From NCBI GenBank assembly GCA_945947685.1, contig CAMEYT010000001.1, forward strand, positions 1 to 25,262: 25,262 nt of DNA. The letters run 5' to 3'. The position numbers and the translations under genes were made by a program. Below are positions 15,226-23,565 of this stretch, one piece after another. This stretch comes from an uncultured Bacillota bacterium (GTDB taxonomy: Bacteria > Bacillota > Clostridia > Christensenellales > UBA1242). Position 1 is the first letter of the stretch. Every line of letters starts with the position of its first letter. The notes under the pieces were generated by a model. The model saw nothing but the letters and a program-made list of their open reading frames with translations. It did not search any database and was not told where the DNA came from.

Positions 15226-17136
15226 ATGGATATAAATATAAAACTTGATAAAGATTTTTCTAATCAGTTTGATAGACTTATTAAAGAATATGGGGAAGAC
15301 TTGGCGAGACTTAATGGTTTTGGAGAGAAACAGTTAGATTATACAGAGTTTATTGATAATTTTATTGATTCAAAAGTAGTAGCAGATGCTAGTATAGACG
15401 GAAATGCAAATGTTGGACATAAAGATATTGTAACTTTGGAAAATGAAATGAGCAAACCTCATTCAAAATTACTCGCTTTTAATAAAATTTTTTATGAATT
15501 AAAGAAAAAATATGGTTTCCAGACTGCAAAGCAATGGCTAGAAGAAGAGTGGGTTGGAAAGTTTTATCTTCACGATTCAAATTCAAGTTCTTTCCGTTCT
15601 TATTGTTTTGCTTATGATTTAACAAAGTTAGCAAAAGAGGGTTTATTCTTTATAAAGAACTTCAACAATTTACCACCAAAACACTTAAATACTTTTACAG
15701 ATTTTGTAGGAGAGTATGTTTCTTGGGCCTGTAACAGAAGTTCAGGAGCAGTTGGTCTTCCGAATTTTTTAGTTTATTCTTTTTACTTCTGGAAGAAGGA
15801 TTGCGAATCTGGATATACTTCAAACCCAGAGCAGTTAAGAGACCAAGAGTTCCAAAGAATTATTTTTAAACTTAATCAGCCATTTCTTCGACAAGGTATT
15901 CAATCTGCATTTACTAATTTTTCTATTTTTGATAGGCCGTATTTTGAAGCTCTTTTTGGAGCTAAAGAATTTCCAGACGGTAGCTTTATGATAGATTTTG
16001 AAGAAGAGATTATTGAATATCAAAAGGCTTTTATGAAAATTGTAAGCGAAGTGAGAAGTCAAAATTTAATGACTTTCCCTGTTATTTCTTTTTCATTGTT
16101 AAAAAAAGATAATAAATTTGTTGATGAAGATTTTGCTAAATGGTGTTGCAAGCATAATATGGAGTGGTATGACAGCAATTTCTTTATTAGCGATAGTGTT
16201 ACAAGCTTAAGCAATTGTTGTAGACTTAAGTCTGATATAAAGCAAATGGGCTTCTTTAATTCAATAGGTGGGTCTGCTCTTTCTGTCGGTTCTGTAAAAG
16301 TAAACACTATAAATCTTGCTCGTATTGCTTATGAAGCTAAAGACGAAAATGATTATCTTAAAATTTTAAAAAAGAGGACTATCTCTTGTATAAAAACACT
16401 TGACGTTATTCGTCATATTATTATTCGAAATGTTGAAAAAGGCTTGCTTCCGAACTATGGAGAAGGTCTTATAGATATAAAAAGCCAATACAATACCGTA
16501 GGTATTATTGGTTTATATGAAGCAGTAGACAAATTCGGTTTAATAAAAAAAGATGAATTTGGAAATGCCTTTTATACAGAAGAAGGAGTTGAGTTTGGTA
16601 AAAAAATTTTAAAAACTATTACTGAAACAAAAACACCTTTTGAAGAAAAAGAGGGCTATAGAATAAATATTGAAGCTGTTCCTGGAGAGTCTGCTGCCGC
16701 TAAACTTATGCAAAAGGATAAGATGTTTTATCCAAACGAGAAATATGAGTTGCCGTTATATGGAAATCAGTGGATTCCATTGGGAGTAAAATGCACAATG
16801 CAAGAAAAAGTTAAAGTTAGTGCAATTTTAGATCAGAGCTGTTCAGGAGGAGCAATTAGTCATTATAATATTGCTTCACCTATAAAAGATTTTGATACGA
16901 TGTGGAATTTGTTGAATTATATTTCTGATGCAGGAGTAACATATTTTGCATTTAATCCTAAAATTAGTGCTTGTAAACATAATCACGGCTTTTTCGGAGA
17001 AGTTTGCCCTGTGTGTGGAGAACCTAAGGAAACAAGTTATACACGAATTGTAGGATTTCTTGTTCCAGAGAAGACTTTTTCAAAAGAGAGAAAAGCAGAG
17101 TTTGCATTAAGACGTTGGGAAGAACTTAATAAGTAA
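15226..17136 (+). CDS. nrdD: Anaerobic (class III) ribonucleoside-triphosphate reductase
   Basis: The 636-residue glycyl-radical enzyme reduces ribonucleoside triphosphates to dNTPs without oxygen. Visible features are an N-C-C-R segment (C331, C332), 'DQSCSGGAISHYNI' in the barrel core, a C-terminal zinc site probably made by C583, H585/H587, C594 and C597, and 'RIVGFL' with G610 as the predicted radical site. The ATP-cone domain found at the N-terminus of most bacterial NrdD proteins is absent, as in some phage enzymes, so feedback inhibition by dATP through that domain is unlikely. ATG 15226 follows the redoxin stop by one base. A terminator follows the gene, and its activase has its own promoter. 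The enzyme implies an anaerobic host. Confidence 0.92.
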   Translation: MDINIKLDKDFSNQFDRLIKEYGEDLARLNGFGEKQLDYTEFIDNFIDSKVVADASIDGNANVGHKDIVTLENEMSKPHSKLLAFNKIFYELKKKYGFQTAKQWLEEEWVGKFYLHDSNSSSFRSYCFAYDLTKLAKEGLFFIKNFNNLPPKHLNTFTDFVGEYVSWACNRSSGAVGLPNFLVYSFYFWKKDCESGYTSNPEQLRDQEFQRIIFKLNQPFLRQGIQSAFTNFSIFDRPYFEALFGAKEFPDGSFMIDFEEEIIEYQKAFMKIVSEVRSQNLMTFPVISFSLLKKDNKFVDEDFAKWCCKHNMEWYDSNFFISDSVTSLSNCCRLKSDIKQMGFFNSIGGSALSVGSVKVNTINLARIAYEAKDENDYLKILKKRTISCIKTLDVIRHIIIRNVEKGLLPNYGEGLIDIKSQYNTVGIIGLYEAVDKFGLIKKDEFGNAFYTEEGVEFGKKILKTITETKTPFEEKEGYRINIEAVPGESAAAKLMQKDKMFYPNEKYELPLYGNQWIPLGVKCTMQEKVKVSAILDQSCSGGAISHYNIASPIKDFDTMWNLLNYISDAGVTYFAFNPKISACKHNHGFFGEVCPVCGEPKETSYTRIVGFLVPEKTFSKERKAEFALRRWEELNK

Positions 17137-17175
17137 GGCTTAAAAAATAAAAAAACAAAAAAATAAAAAAAAAAT

Positions 17176-17217
17176 AAAAGAAAGATGTCAAAAAACAGTT
17201 GACATCTTTCTTTTTTT
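17176..17217 (+). terminator. Terminator of the redoxin-nrdD transcript
   Basis: AAAAGAAAGATGTCAA (17176-17191) is the exact reverse complement of TTGACATCTTTCTTTT (17199-17214), a 16-bp stem with a 7-nt loop, followed by more T. The lower stem is A:T, so the T-run of the 3' arm also serves as the U-tail. The same 3' arm carries the -35 box of the next promoter. Confidence 0.75.
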
Positions 17218-17227
17218 CTTCTAAAAT
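17199..17227 (+). promoter_or_regulatory. Promoter of the nrdG-like gene, built into the terminator
   Basis: TTGACA (17199-17204), a 17-nt spacer made almost wholly of T and C, then TAAAAT (17222-17227). The expected start of transcription is about 17234, 16 nt before the ATG, leaving room for the GGAGAGAGGAA ribosome binding site. The -35 box and the terminator 3' arm are the same bases. Confidence 0.7.
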
Positions 17228-17249
17228 ATCTAAAGAAAGGAGAGAGGAA

Positions 17250-17738
17250 ATGAAAGTTCTAACAATAATTGATGAACAATTTGGAGACTATTATAAACCT
17301 CAGATGTTCATTGGGTGTGTAAATTGTGATTTTAAGTGTGCGAGAGAAGGAGGGTTTGATCCAAAAATTTGTCAAAATCATCTTTGGAAAAATCAGCCAC
17401 TAATTGAAATCTCTCCAGAACAAATAATAAGAAGATATTTACACAATCCGATTACTTCTGCTATTGTGTTTGGCGGTCTGGAACCAATGTTACAAAAGCA
17501 AGATATATTTGATTTTATTTCTTGTTTACGAGAAAAAGGAAACCAAGATGATGTTGTAATATACACAGGATATTATCCAGAAGAACTCAGCGATTTTATA
17601 AAACGGTTGAAAAAAGCGAAGTTCCAAAACATATTTTTTAAGTTTGGGAGATTCGTACCAAATCAAAAACCGCATTATGACGAAGTGCTGAAAGTAGATT
17701 TGGCATCTGATAATCAATTCGCACAAAAAATTTGTTAA
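17250..17738 (+). CDS. nrdG: NrdG-like radical SAM activase of anaerobic ribonucleotide reductase
   Basis: The protein has 162 residues and probably uses a [4Fe-4S] cluster and S-adenosylmethionine to generate the glycyl radical on NrdD. I chose ATG 17250, which has a strong ribosome binding site; an upstream TTG at 17199 lies in the promoter. The usual CxxxCxxC triad is not present. Instead there are C23, C26 and C30 ('CVNCDFKC') and C41 in 'CQN'. CDFKC plus CQN matches a layout I recall in a 4Fe-4S single-cluster family of Firmicutes. 'VFGGLEP' (residues 73-79) is the GGEP-type cofactor motif. Placement directly after nrdD supports the function. Which three cysteines bind iron is uncertain. 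A less likely alternative is an activase for another glycyl-radical enzyme. Confidence 0.75.
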   Translation: MKVLTIIDEQFGDYYKPQMFIGCVNCDFKCAREGGFDPKICQNHLWKNQPLIEISPEQIIRRYLHNPITSAIVFGGLEPMLQKQDIFDFISCLREKGNQDDVVIYTGYYPEELSDFIKRLKKAKFQNIFFKFGRFVPNQKPHYDEVLKVDLASDNQFAQKIC

Positions 17739-17776
17739 AAGAGTTTGTTATTTTCATAAAAATATGTAAAAAAAGG

Positions 17777-17805
17777 TTGACATTAAAAACAATCTATGTT
17801 ATATT
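17777..17805 (+). promoter_or_regulatory. Strong promoter of the replication operon
   Basis: TTGACA (17777-17782), a 17-nt spacer, and TATATT (17800-17805) preceded by TG at 17797-17798, which makes an extended -10. Transcription should start near 17812, about 29 nt before ATG 17841. I saw no operator palindrome. No further terminator is seen until 25,212, so it probably serves all eight genes downstream. Confidence 0.85.
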
Positions 17806-17840
17806 AACACTGCAAAAACAAAAAGGAGGTTATAACCGAC

Positions 17841-18311
17841 ATGAATAGGCAGCAAAGACGTTTGTACAACAAACAACATAAAACAAACTATTCTAAGCAA
17901 GATTTTGATATTGCAGAAGCTTTCAGGCGTGTCAAAGAAGGTAATATGGACTTATCAGACTTAGATTTACCTTACGATGTTATGCATTTAGATAACGAAG
18001 AAATAGCTCCAAGTGGCATAAAGTGTAAGTTAAATGTCGAAGGTATTATGAAAAGACCTGTTACAATGCTTAACGAAGAATTTGTTAAGTGGGTGTATGA
18101 AAATCAAGATAAAGAGTTTACTCTTTCTAGGGAGAATGTAAAAAACTCTCTTGTGGGATTAGCTGAAGATTGTGCTGAGGCTGAAAATAAAAAACTCTTT
18201 GATTTATTTACAGAACTTTTGATTTTTGATGAAGAAAATCAAGAATATGTAATGCCAGAGGTTTTACAAACTCGAAAATATGAGTCTAGCAATGATATTG
18301 TCATTGATTAG
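17841..18311 (+). CDS. Unknown phage protein, first gene of the replication operon
   Basis: The protein has 156 residues, starting at ATG 17841 behind AAGGAGG. The N-terminus is basic and Gln/Arg-rich ('NRQQRRLYNKQHK'), a pattern often seen in small phage proteins and possibly nucleic-acid binding. The rest is acidic and probably helical, ending in a short acidic tail. There are no cysteine pairs, membrane segments or P-loop. I do not recognise a family. As the first gene behind the strongest promoter in the window it should be well expressed. A regulatory or replication-accessory role is possible, without direct support. Confidence 0.8.
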   Translation: MNRQQRRLYNKQHKTNYSKQDFDIAEAFRRVKEGNMDLSDLDLPYDVMHLDNEEIAPSGIKCKLNVEGIMKRPVTMLNEEFVKWVYENQDKEFTLSRENVKNSLVGLAEDCAEAENKKLFDLFTELLIFDEENQEYVMPEVLQTRKYESSNDIVID

Positions 18312-18364
18312 ATAGAGCAACCAATGCAAAAAACAAACAACAGAAATGTTAAAGGAGATTTAAA

Positions 18365-19309
18365 ATGGAACAAAACAAGCAAGAAAAAATTAATAAAGCA
18401 ACCTTTGAAGGATATTTAAAAGAGAACAATCTGGAACAAGCTCTTACAGATAGAGGACAAGCCTGTATTAAGGGTAATATCCATATTGCTTTGTCGTCAA
18501 CATCTTCAAGAAAAGTACAAGTATATGTATGTGCAATGACTAAAGATGGTAAAACTAACAAAGCTTTTGAAAAATGGAGTACTTTACTTCCTGATAAGAC
18601 TGTTTCAATTGCGGGAATACTTAAAGAAAACCCGAGTTTAGATTTTGACCAAGCTAAAGAAATGGCAACAAAACTTCGTGTCCACTGTCAAATGCAGGAG
18701 TATGTAAGAATGGATGATAATGGACAAGAGATTTCAATGGCTACTTTCAAGACCAGTCTTGGAGGAGTAACAATTATTGACTCTGCCGACAAGCCTTTTA
18801 ACCCTCGTTTCACTTTTGACGCGGATGTTTATCTTAATGCTATTTCACCTTTTGAACAAGCGGGCCAGCAAAGAGCAAGAGTAGAAGGTATTCTTCTTGA
18901 ATATGATGGCTGTGCCACAAAACTTTCTTTTACTTCGACTCCAGAAACTGTGGACTTTATTCTTGGTAATTTCGAAAAAGGAATGACGACAAGAATAACA
19001 GGAGATGTTATTAGTATTGCAGAAAGAAAAGAAAAGACTGCTAATGTGGGAGGTTTCGGCAGAAAACCTGAACCTGAATATGAGGTTACTTTTGTAAACG
19101 AGCTTCAAATTTGTGGAGGAACGGGTATTATGGTAGATGAAAATAGCGGTGGCTTTAAAACGGAAGCAATAAAAGAAGGTCTTGTAAAAAGAACGGATAA
19201 AATTGCTCAAAACACACAAGCTAGCAACACTACAAGTACAAAAGGTTTTGCAACACAACCTACACAGTCCACAAAGAAATTTGCATTTAAGGAGGGAGGT
19301 TTATGGTAG
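18365..19309 (+). CDS. Candidate phage single-stranded DNA-binding protein
   Basis: The protein has 314 residues, starting at ATG 18365 behind AAAGGAG. It looks like two beta-rich, possibly OB-like domains (about residues 30-130 and 145-240). A low-complexity linker of Thr, Ser, Gln and Lys follows (about 275-305), then a short tail, 'KKFAFKEGGLW'. A globular part followed by a flexible linker and tail is typical of ssDNA-binding proteins, although the usual acidic Asp-Pro-Phe tip is missing. It overlaps the Sak4-like gene by 7 nt. In phages Sak4-type ATPases are often encoded beside an SSB they work with, so the call rests mainly on layout and neighbours. I cannot name a family. Confidence 0.5.
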   Translation: MEQNKQEKINKATFEGYLKENNLEQALTDRGQACIKGNIHIALSSTSSRKVQVYVCAMTKDGKTNKAFEKWSTLLPDKTVSIAGILKENPSLDFDQAKEMATKLRVHCQMQEYVRMDDNGQEISMATFKTSLGGVTIIDSADKPFNPRFTFDADVYLNAISPFEQAGQQRARVEGILLEYDGCATKLSFTSTPETVDFILGNFEKGMTTRITGDVISIAERKEKTANVGGFGRKPEPEYEVTFVNELQICGGTGIMVDENSGGFKTEAIKEGLVKRTDKIAQNTQASNTTSTKGFATQPTQSTKKFAFKEGGLW

Positions 19310-20337
19310 ATATTTTTAATCCTGAAGTTTCAAAAGTAATAAAAGGAATGAAAGGTAAATCGGTTTTGATTTATGGGGCAAATAGAACAGGTAAGACTAG
19401 CAACCTTGTTAAAGCTCCAAAACCGCTTGTTTGTTGTTTCGAGAATGGTCTTAATGCGATAGATTCGATTAAGAATATTAAGGTTAAGAAATGGAATGAT
19501 TGGACAACCTTTGTAAGACAGTTGACTAACGATGCAACTATTGAGAAAGCAAAAGAGTTATACTCTACGATTATTGTAGATACTGTAGACGGAATGGCAG
19601 ATCTCGCATCCGAATTTATCTGTGGAGTGTATGGAGTCTCTCGAATTAGTGATGGAAATCGTGGTTATGGCCTTTGGAAAGAATATAGCCAGGAAATAAA
19701 CAAATGGTTGAAACTTCTAGTAAATTCAGGTTACACGGTGTGTTTCATCGCTCACGAAGGAGAAAGAGAATTTAGTAATGAAAAGGGCGAGAAATATACT
19801 AAGATCTATCCTCGTGGAGATAAACGAGTTATAGATCCAGTATGTGACGAATGTGACGTTATTGGTTATGCCCAAATCCAACCTTTGAAAGAAGATGGAA
19901 CAGAAACAAGATCTACTCTGTATCTTACTCAAAGCATTAATTTCCACGCAGGGTCTCGTTATCCTTATTTGGTTCGCAAGATTGAAGAGTGGGATTATGA
20001 AAAACTTGATAAAGCAATTTCTGACGCTATTGAAAAGGAAGAAAAATCTTCTGGTGTAAAAGCAATTTCTTTTGAACAGGCTCAGCGAGTAGAGCAAGAG
20101 AGAGAAAAAGCTCAAAAGACAGAAACTCAGAAGAAAGACTTTTTATCGCTTGTAAATGAGATAGGCGAAAGCGTTAGTGCTTTGGGCGAAAGAGAAGGAA
20201 ATATTGAAAAATATTTTAATATTCTTGAGGCTGAGCTTGGAACGAGAGAGTTTAAGGTGTCTCAGGCTCCTGAATCCCAAAGAGCTATCGTTGAGCAAGT
20301 TTATGAAGCAATGAAGAAGGCAGGATTAATTCATTAA
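19303..20337 (+). CDS. Sak4-like RecA-type ATPase (phage recombinase/annealing factor)
   Basis: The protein has 344 residues, starting at ATG 19303 with GGAGGGAGG inside the previous gene. Walker A is 'GANRTGKTS' with K31. Walker B is 'STIIVDTVDG' around D93. A later strand, 'TVCFIAHEGE', fits the sensor/Q-motif region of the compact AAA_24/Sak4 core. The core spans about residues 1-230. A charged, probably helical region follows, with Glu/Lys-rich segments ('KEEKSSG', 'EQEREKAQKTETQKK'). Sak4 proteins are small Rad51/RecA relatives that bind ssDNA and promote annealing together with an SSB in phage recombination. The candidate SSB immediately upstream supports this. Activity is inferred from the family. 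Confidence 0.75.
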   Translation: MVDIFNPEVSKVIKGMKGKSVLIYGANRTGKTSNLVKAPKPLVCCFENGLNAIDSIKNIKVKKWNDWTTFVRQLTNDATIEKAKELYSTIIVDTVDGMADLASEFICGVYGVSRISDGNRGYGLWKEYSQEINKWLKLLVNSGYTVCFIAHEGEREFSNEKGEKYTKIYPRGDKRVIDPVCDECDVIGYAQIQPLKEDGTETRSTLYLTQSINFHAGSRYPYLVRKIEEWDYEKLDKAISDAIEKEEKSSGVKAISFEQAQRVEQEREKAQKTETQKKDFLSLVNEIGESVSALGEREGNIEKYFNILEAELGTREFKVSQAPESQRAIVEQVYEAMKKAGLIH

Positions 20338-20350
20338 GGGGCAGTAATTA

Positions 20351-20827
20351 ATGGCAACTTTCGTGTGTTCAGGATGTGGCGGTCAGTTTGTAGGTTTAGC
20401 CTTCAATATTGGAGGAGAAAAGTATTGCGAAGATTGCTACAATAAAAAAATAAGAGAGATAGAAAATCAGTCAAAAGAATTTGAAGATTTGTTACAATAT
20501 CTCTCAGAAATATTTGGTATTTTACAAATCCCTGAGCATGTGTGTTCTCAATATAAAAAATTAGTACAAAGTGGTCAATATACTTATGGAGGTATAAAGG
20601 GCACTTTGTACTATATTTACGACGTTTGTGGATATTATAGAGCTATAGAATATAGTGCTATTAGAGTGAAAGATTTTTATTCAGAAGCAAAAAAATATTT
20701 TGATGAAATAGACAAAATAGCCGAAGAGAATAAAAACTTCATTGATTCTCTAGAAGTTTGTACAGTTAAAATGAGACCTCCAGAGAACACGAAGAGGAAA
20801 CCTAAATATAATATAGAGGATTTGTAA
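20351..20827 (+). CDS. Small zinc-finger protein of the replication operon
   Basis: The protein has 158 residues, starting at ATG 20351 with AAGGGG upstream. The N-terminus has two CxxC pairs, C6/C9 and C26/C29, in 'CSGCGG...YCEDC', a treble-clef or LIM-like zinc knuckle. The remainder (about residues 35-150) is mostly helical, with Tyr-rich stretches and no further motif. It ends two bases before the helicase gene. A helicase loader, a primosome adaptor or a DNA-binding accessory protein would all fit the position between recombinase and helicase. None is shown by sequence. Confidence 0.75.
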   Translation: MATFVCSGCGGQFVGLAFNIGGEKYCEDCYNKKIREIENQSKEFEDLLQYLSEIFGILQIPEHVCSQYKKLVQSGQYTYGGIKGTLYYIYDVCGYYRAIEYSAIRVKDFYSEAKKYFDEIDKIAEENKNFIDSLEVCTVKMRPPENTKRKPKYNIEDL

Positions 20828-20829
20828 TA

Positions 20830-22404
20830 ATGGATATAAAAGAAACAAAAACAATAAAAAGTAAACTTGCTGATAAGCTAGCAACAATGCAAGTCCTTGG
20901 TTGTATTATGAAAAACCCCTTATTATTGAAGCATAAAGATTTTCCTATAACAATAGAGGATTTTCCCGAGCAGTTCCATAGAATTATTTTTGGAGCAATA
21001 GAGTATTTAGTAGCAGAGGGAGCAGATAAACTTGGATATGTAGATATTGATCAGTTTTTGTGTAAATATGAAATTCAACACAAAGTATTTACTGACAATA
21101 AAGGATTAGAGTATATTACGAGAGCAACTCAAATTGCAGAGGAATCAAATTTTGAATATTATTACAAAATATTTAAAAAGTTTTCTTTGTTGAATAGATT
21201 AGTAGAAAAAGGTTTTGACATATCTGCAATTTATGACGATACAATTCTTGATCCTGTAAAACTTGTCCAAATGCAAAAACAGTTTGATTCATTGAGTGTT
21301 AATGATATTATTAATTATGTTGAATTAAAACTTATTGACATAAAGCAAGATTTTGGTAACGCAAATAACATTGTTCAGTGTAAAGCGGGACAAGATTTAA
21401 GAGATAATATCGAAAAACTAAAACAAACACCTGATATTGGTCTGAGTTTACAATCTCCTAAATTAACCACTATTTACAGGGGGCAACGATTGGGAGGATT
21501 TTATGTTGAATCTAGTGCCCAGGGTGTTGGTAAATCTCGAAGAATGGCTGGAGAAAGTGCTCATCTTGCGGTTCCTGAATATTATGATCTTCAAAAAAAG
21601 AAGTGGGTAATTACAAATATTCAAGAAAATGTTTTGTATATTTCTACCGAATTACAACTTAATGAGGTTCAAACTATTTGGGTTGCAAACATTTCAGGAG
21701 TAGAAGAAGAAAAAATTCTTGATGGTAAATATACTGCTGCCGAAGAGCAAAGAGTTTTAAAAGCCATTTCTTTAATAGAAAAGGCAAACCTATATTTTGT
21801 ACAAATTACGAATTATGATATAGATGATATTGAGAATTTAATTAAAAAATATTATCAAAAATATCAAGTTAATTATGTATATTACGATTATTTGTCTACG
21901 ACTATTAAGATTATGACAGAGGTCTCGAGTAAAACTCGAATGAATGGCTTGAGAGAAGACCAGATTTTATTACAATTTTGTACTCGTTTAAAAGACTTGT
22001 GTACAGAGTTAGGAATATTTATTTGGAGTGCTACTCAGCTTTCTGGAGAGTGGAAAACAGTGAAAGAGGCAGACCAACAATTATTAAGAGGAGCAAAATC
22101 CATTTCGGATAAGATTGATATTGGTAGTATTTTACTTCCCGTAAGAGAAACAGATAAGCCACTTATTGATCAATATATGAAAAAGGGCTTTCAATTACCT
22201 CCTACTCATTGTATTCATATTTACAAAGTGCGTAGAGGGCATTTTAATAACATTAAATTGTATGTTAACTTTGACAGAGCTTTGGCTCGTATGACAGATT
22301 GTTTCGTTACAAATAATGAAGGAAAAATGCTCGAAGTAAAAGATACTAATATTGAAATAGTTCTTGACACAACAGCTGAAAAAAAATACGGATATGATTT
22401 CTAA
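20830..22404 (+). CDS. Replicative DNA helicase, DnaB-like
   Basis: The protein has 524 residues and should form a hexameric ring that unwinds DNA at the phage fork. The N-terminal about 120 residues fit the helical DnaB N-domain ('MQVLGCIMKNPLLL', 'HRIIFGAIEYL'). The RecA-like core holds Walker A 'AQGVGKS' with K235, motif H1a 'YISTEL', Walker B 'YVYYDYLST', 'WSATQLSG' and the 'LRGAKSISD' arginine-finger region, in the usual DnaB order. Its start lies two bases after the previous stop, and the primase follows 15 nt after its end, as in many phage primosomes. A long insert between Walker A and H1a ('VPEYYDLQKKKWVITNIQEN') makes it a divergent member. Confidence 0.88.
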   Translation: MDIKETKTIKSKLADKLATMQVLGCIMKNPLLLKHKDFPITIEDFPEQFHRIIFGAIEYLVAEGADKLGYVDIDQFLCKYEIQHKVFTDNKGLEYITRATQIAEESNFEYYYKIFKKFSLLNRLVEKGFDISAIYDDTILDPVKLVQMQKQFDSLSVNDIINYVELKLIDIKQDFGNANNIVQCKAGQDLRDNIEKLKQTPDIGLSLQSPKLTTIYRGQRLGGFYVESSAQGVGKSRRMAGESAHLAVPEYYDLQKKKWVITNIQENVLYISTELQLNEVQTIWVANISGVEEEKILDGKYTAAEEQRVLKAISLIEKANLYFVQITNYDIDDIENLIKKYYQKYQVNYVYYDYLSTTIKIMTEVSSKTRMNGLREDQILLQFCTRLKDLCTELGIFIWSATQLSGEWKTVKEADQQLLRGAKSISDKIDIGSILLPVRETDKPLIDQYMKKGFQLPPTHCIHIYKVRRGHFNNIKLYVNFDRALARMTDCFVTNNEGKMLEVKDTNIEIVLDTTAEKKYGYDF

Positions 22405-22419
22405 GGGGGAGAAAAGTAA

Positions 22420-23565
22420 ATGGATGCGAACACTTTAAAAGATCAGTTATCAACTGAAGACGTTATTCATTTTGTTGTAGAAGCCTTAGGTTCAAACGGA
22501 AATCTTTGGGATAGTTATGGAAACCCAATTTTTCAGACTGTTTGTCACAACCCTCCTGGAACAGGAAGTTACAAGCTTTATTATTATACCGACACTAAGA
22601 CTTTTGTTTGTTATACAGAGTGTGGTGGTGGGGGTTTGGATATTTTTGCTTTAACCGAAAAAGCAAAAGGCTTGGATTTCAAAGAGGCTTTTAATTTTGT
22701 CTGTCGGTTCTTCGGAATAGACACGAGGAAAAAGGGTTTTGAAATTGAGCAAAATATTCAAGAACCTATAGATGGAGACTTGTTGAAGACTTTTGAATTT
22801 TATGATTCTTTCAATGAAAAACAAAAGGGGAAAAAAGAACTTCCAGAAATTCCTGAAGGGTTTTTAAATTTTTTTGGAAATCCTGTTACCCCTGTTGAGT
22901 GGAAACGAGAAGGAATCTCTCCTGAAGTTTTATATCAATTTGGTATTAGAACAGATGGTTGTGACAAGATAATAATTCCTCATCGGACAAAAGATGGAAT
23001 TTTACGAGGAATTAGAGGAAGAACATTTAATCCAATAGAACTTGCAAACGGATGTAAGTATATGCCTGTTTATGTTGAAAAGACGGGGTATGGTCATCCT
23101 TTGGGAGAAAATTTATATGGGCTTTATGAAAACCAGAAAGCCATAAAAGAAGTTCAAAAGATTATCGTATATGAATCAGAAAAATCTGTATTAATGAATA
23201 ACACTATTTACGGAGACCTGTCTTATGCGGTCGCAACTTGTGGGAGCAATATAACAACTTCTCAACAACAATTAATTCTAGAGTCTGGAGCAAAAGAACT
23301 TATTTTAGCCTATGATAGAGAGAACCCAATAAAAGATGGAAGCGAAGAAAATTTTTTGAAGATAAAGGCTTATGAAGAAAAACTTCTAAAACAAGTTCAA
23401 CCTCTTGCAAATGTTATGAATATTAGTATCGTTTTTGATTACGAAGGGGTTCTTGAACCTAAAATGAGCCCTATAGATAAAGGGCAAGAGACTCTTGAAT
23501 ATTTATTAAAACGAAAAATAAAAATTGATTGCATAGAGCAACAACTAAAAGGAAAAAGAAAATGA
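22420..23565 (+). CDS. DNA primase, DnaG-like (zinc-binding and TOPRIM domains)
   Basis: The protein has 381 residues and makes RNA primers for replication. The N-terminal zinc finger uses C42, H43, C64 and C68 ('CYTECGGGG'), a CHC2-type finger in the compact phage form. A core follows, then a TOPRIM domain with E252 in 'IIVYESEKS' and the acidic pair around D299 ('AYDRE'), where the metal ions bind. The middle glutamate motif differs from the bacterial 'EG-MD' consensus, as in other phage primases. No C-terminal helicase-binding domain of full DnaG length is present. ATG 22420 follows GGGGGAG. The stop overlaps the start of the nuclease gene (ATGA). Confidence 0.88.
   Translation: MDANTLKDQLSTEDVIHFVVEALGSNGNLWDSYGNPIFQTVCHNPPGTGSYKLYYYTDTKTFVCYTECGGGGLDIFALTEKAKGLDFKEAFNFVCRFFGIDTRKKGFEIEQNIQEPIDGDLLKTFEFYDSFNEKQKGKKELPEIPEGFLNFFGNPVTPVEWKREGISPEVLYQFGIRTDGCDKIIIPHRTKDGILRGIRGRTFNPIELANGCKYMPVYVEKTGYGHPLGENLYGLYENQKAIKEVQKIIVYESEKSVLMNNTIYGDLSYAVATCGSNITTSQQQLILESGAKELILAYDRENPIKDGSEENFLKIKAYEEKLLKQVQPLANVMNISIVFDYEGVLEPKMSPIDKGQETLEYLLKRKIKIDCIEQQLKGKRK

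Noticed and set aside
18845..19258. 137-aa - strand open frame inside the candidate SSB gene
   Set aside because: It is fully contained in a well-supported + strand gene. Its Ser/Cys/Phe-rich composition is typical of an antisense shadow.
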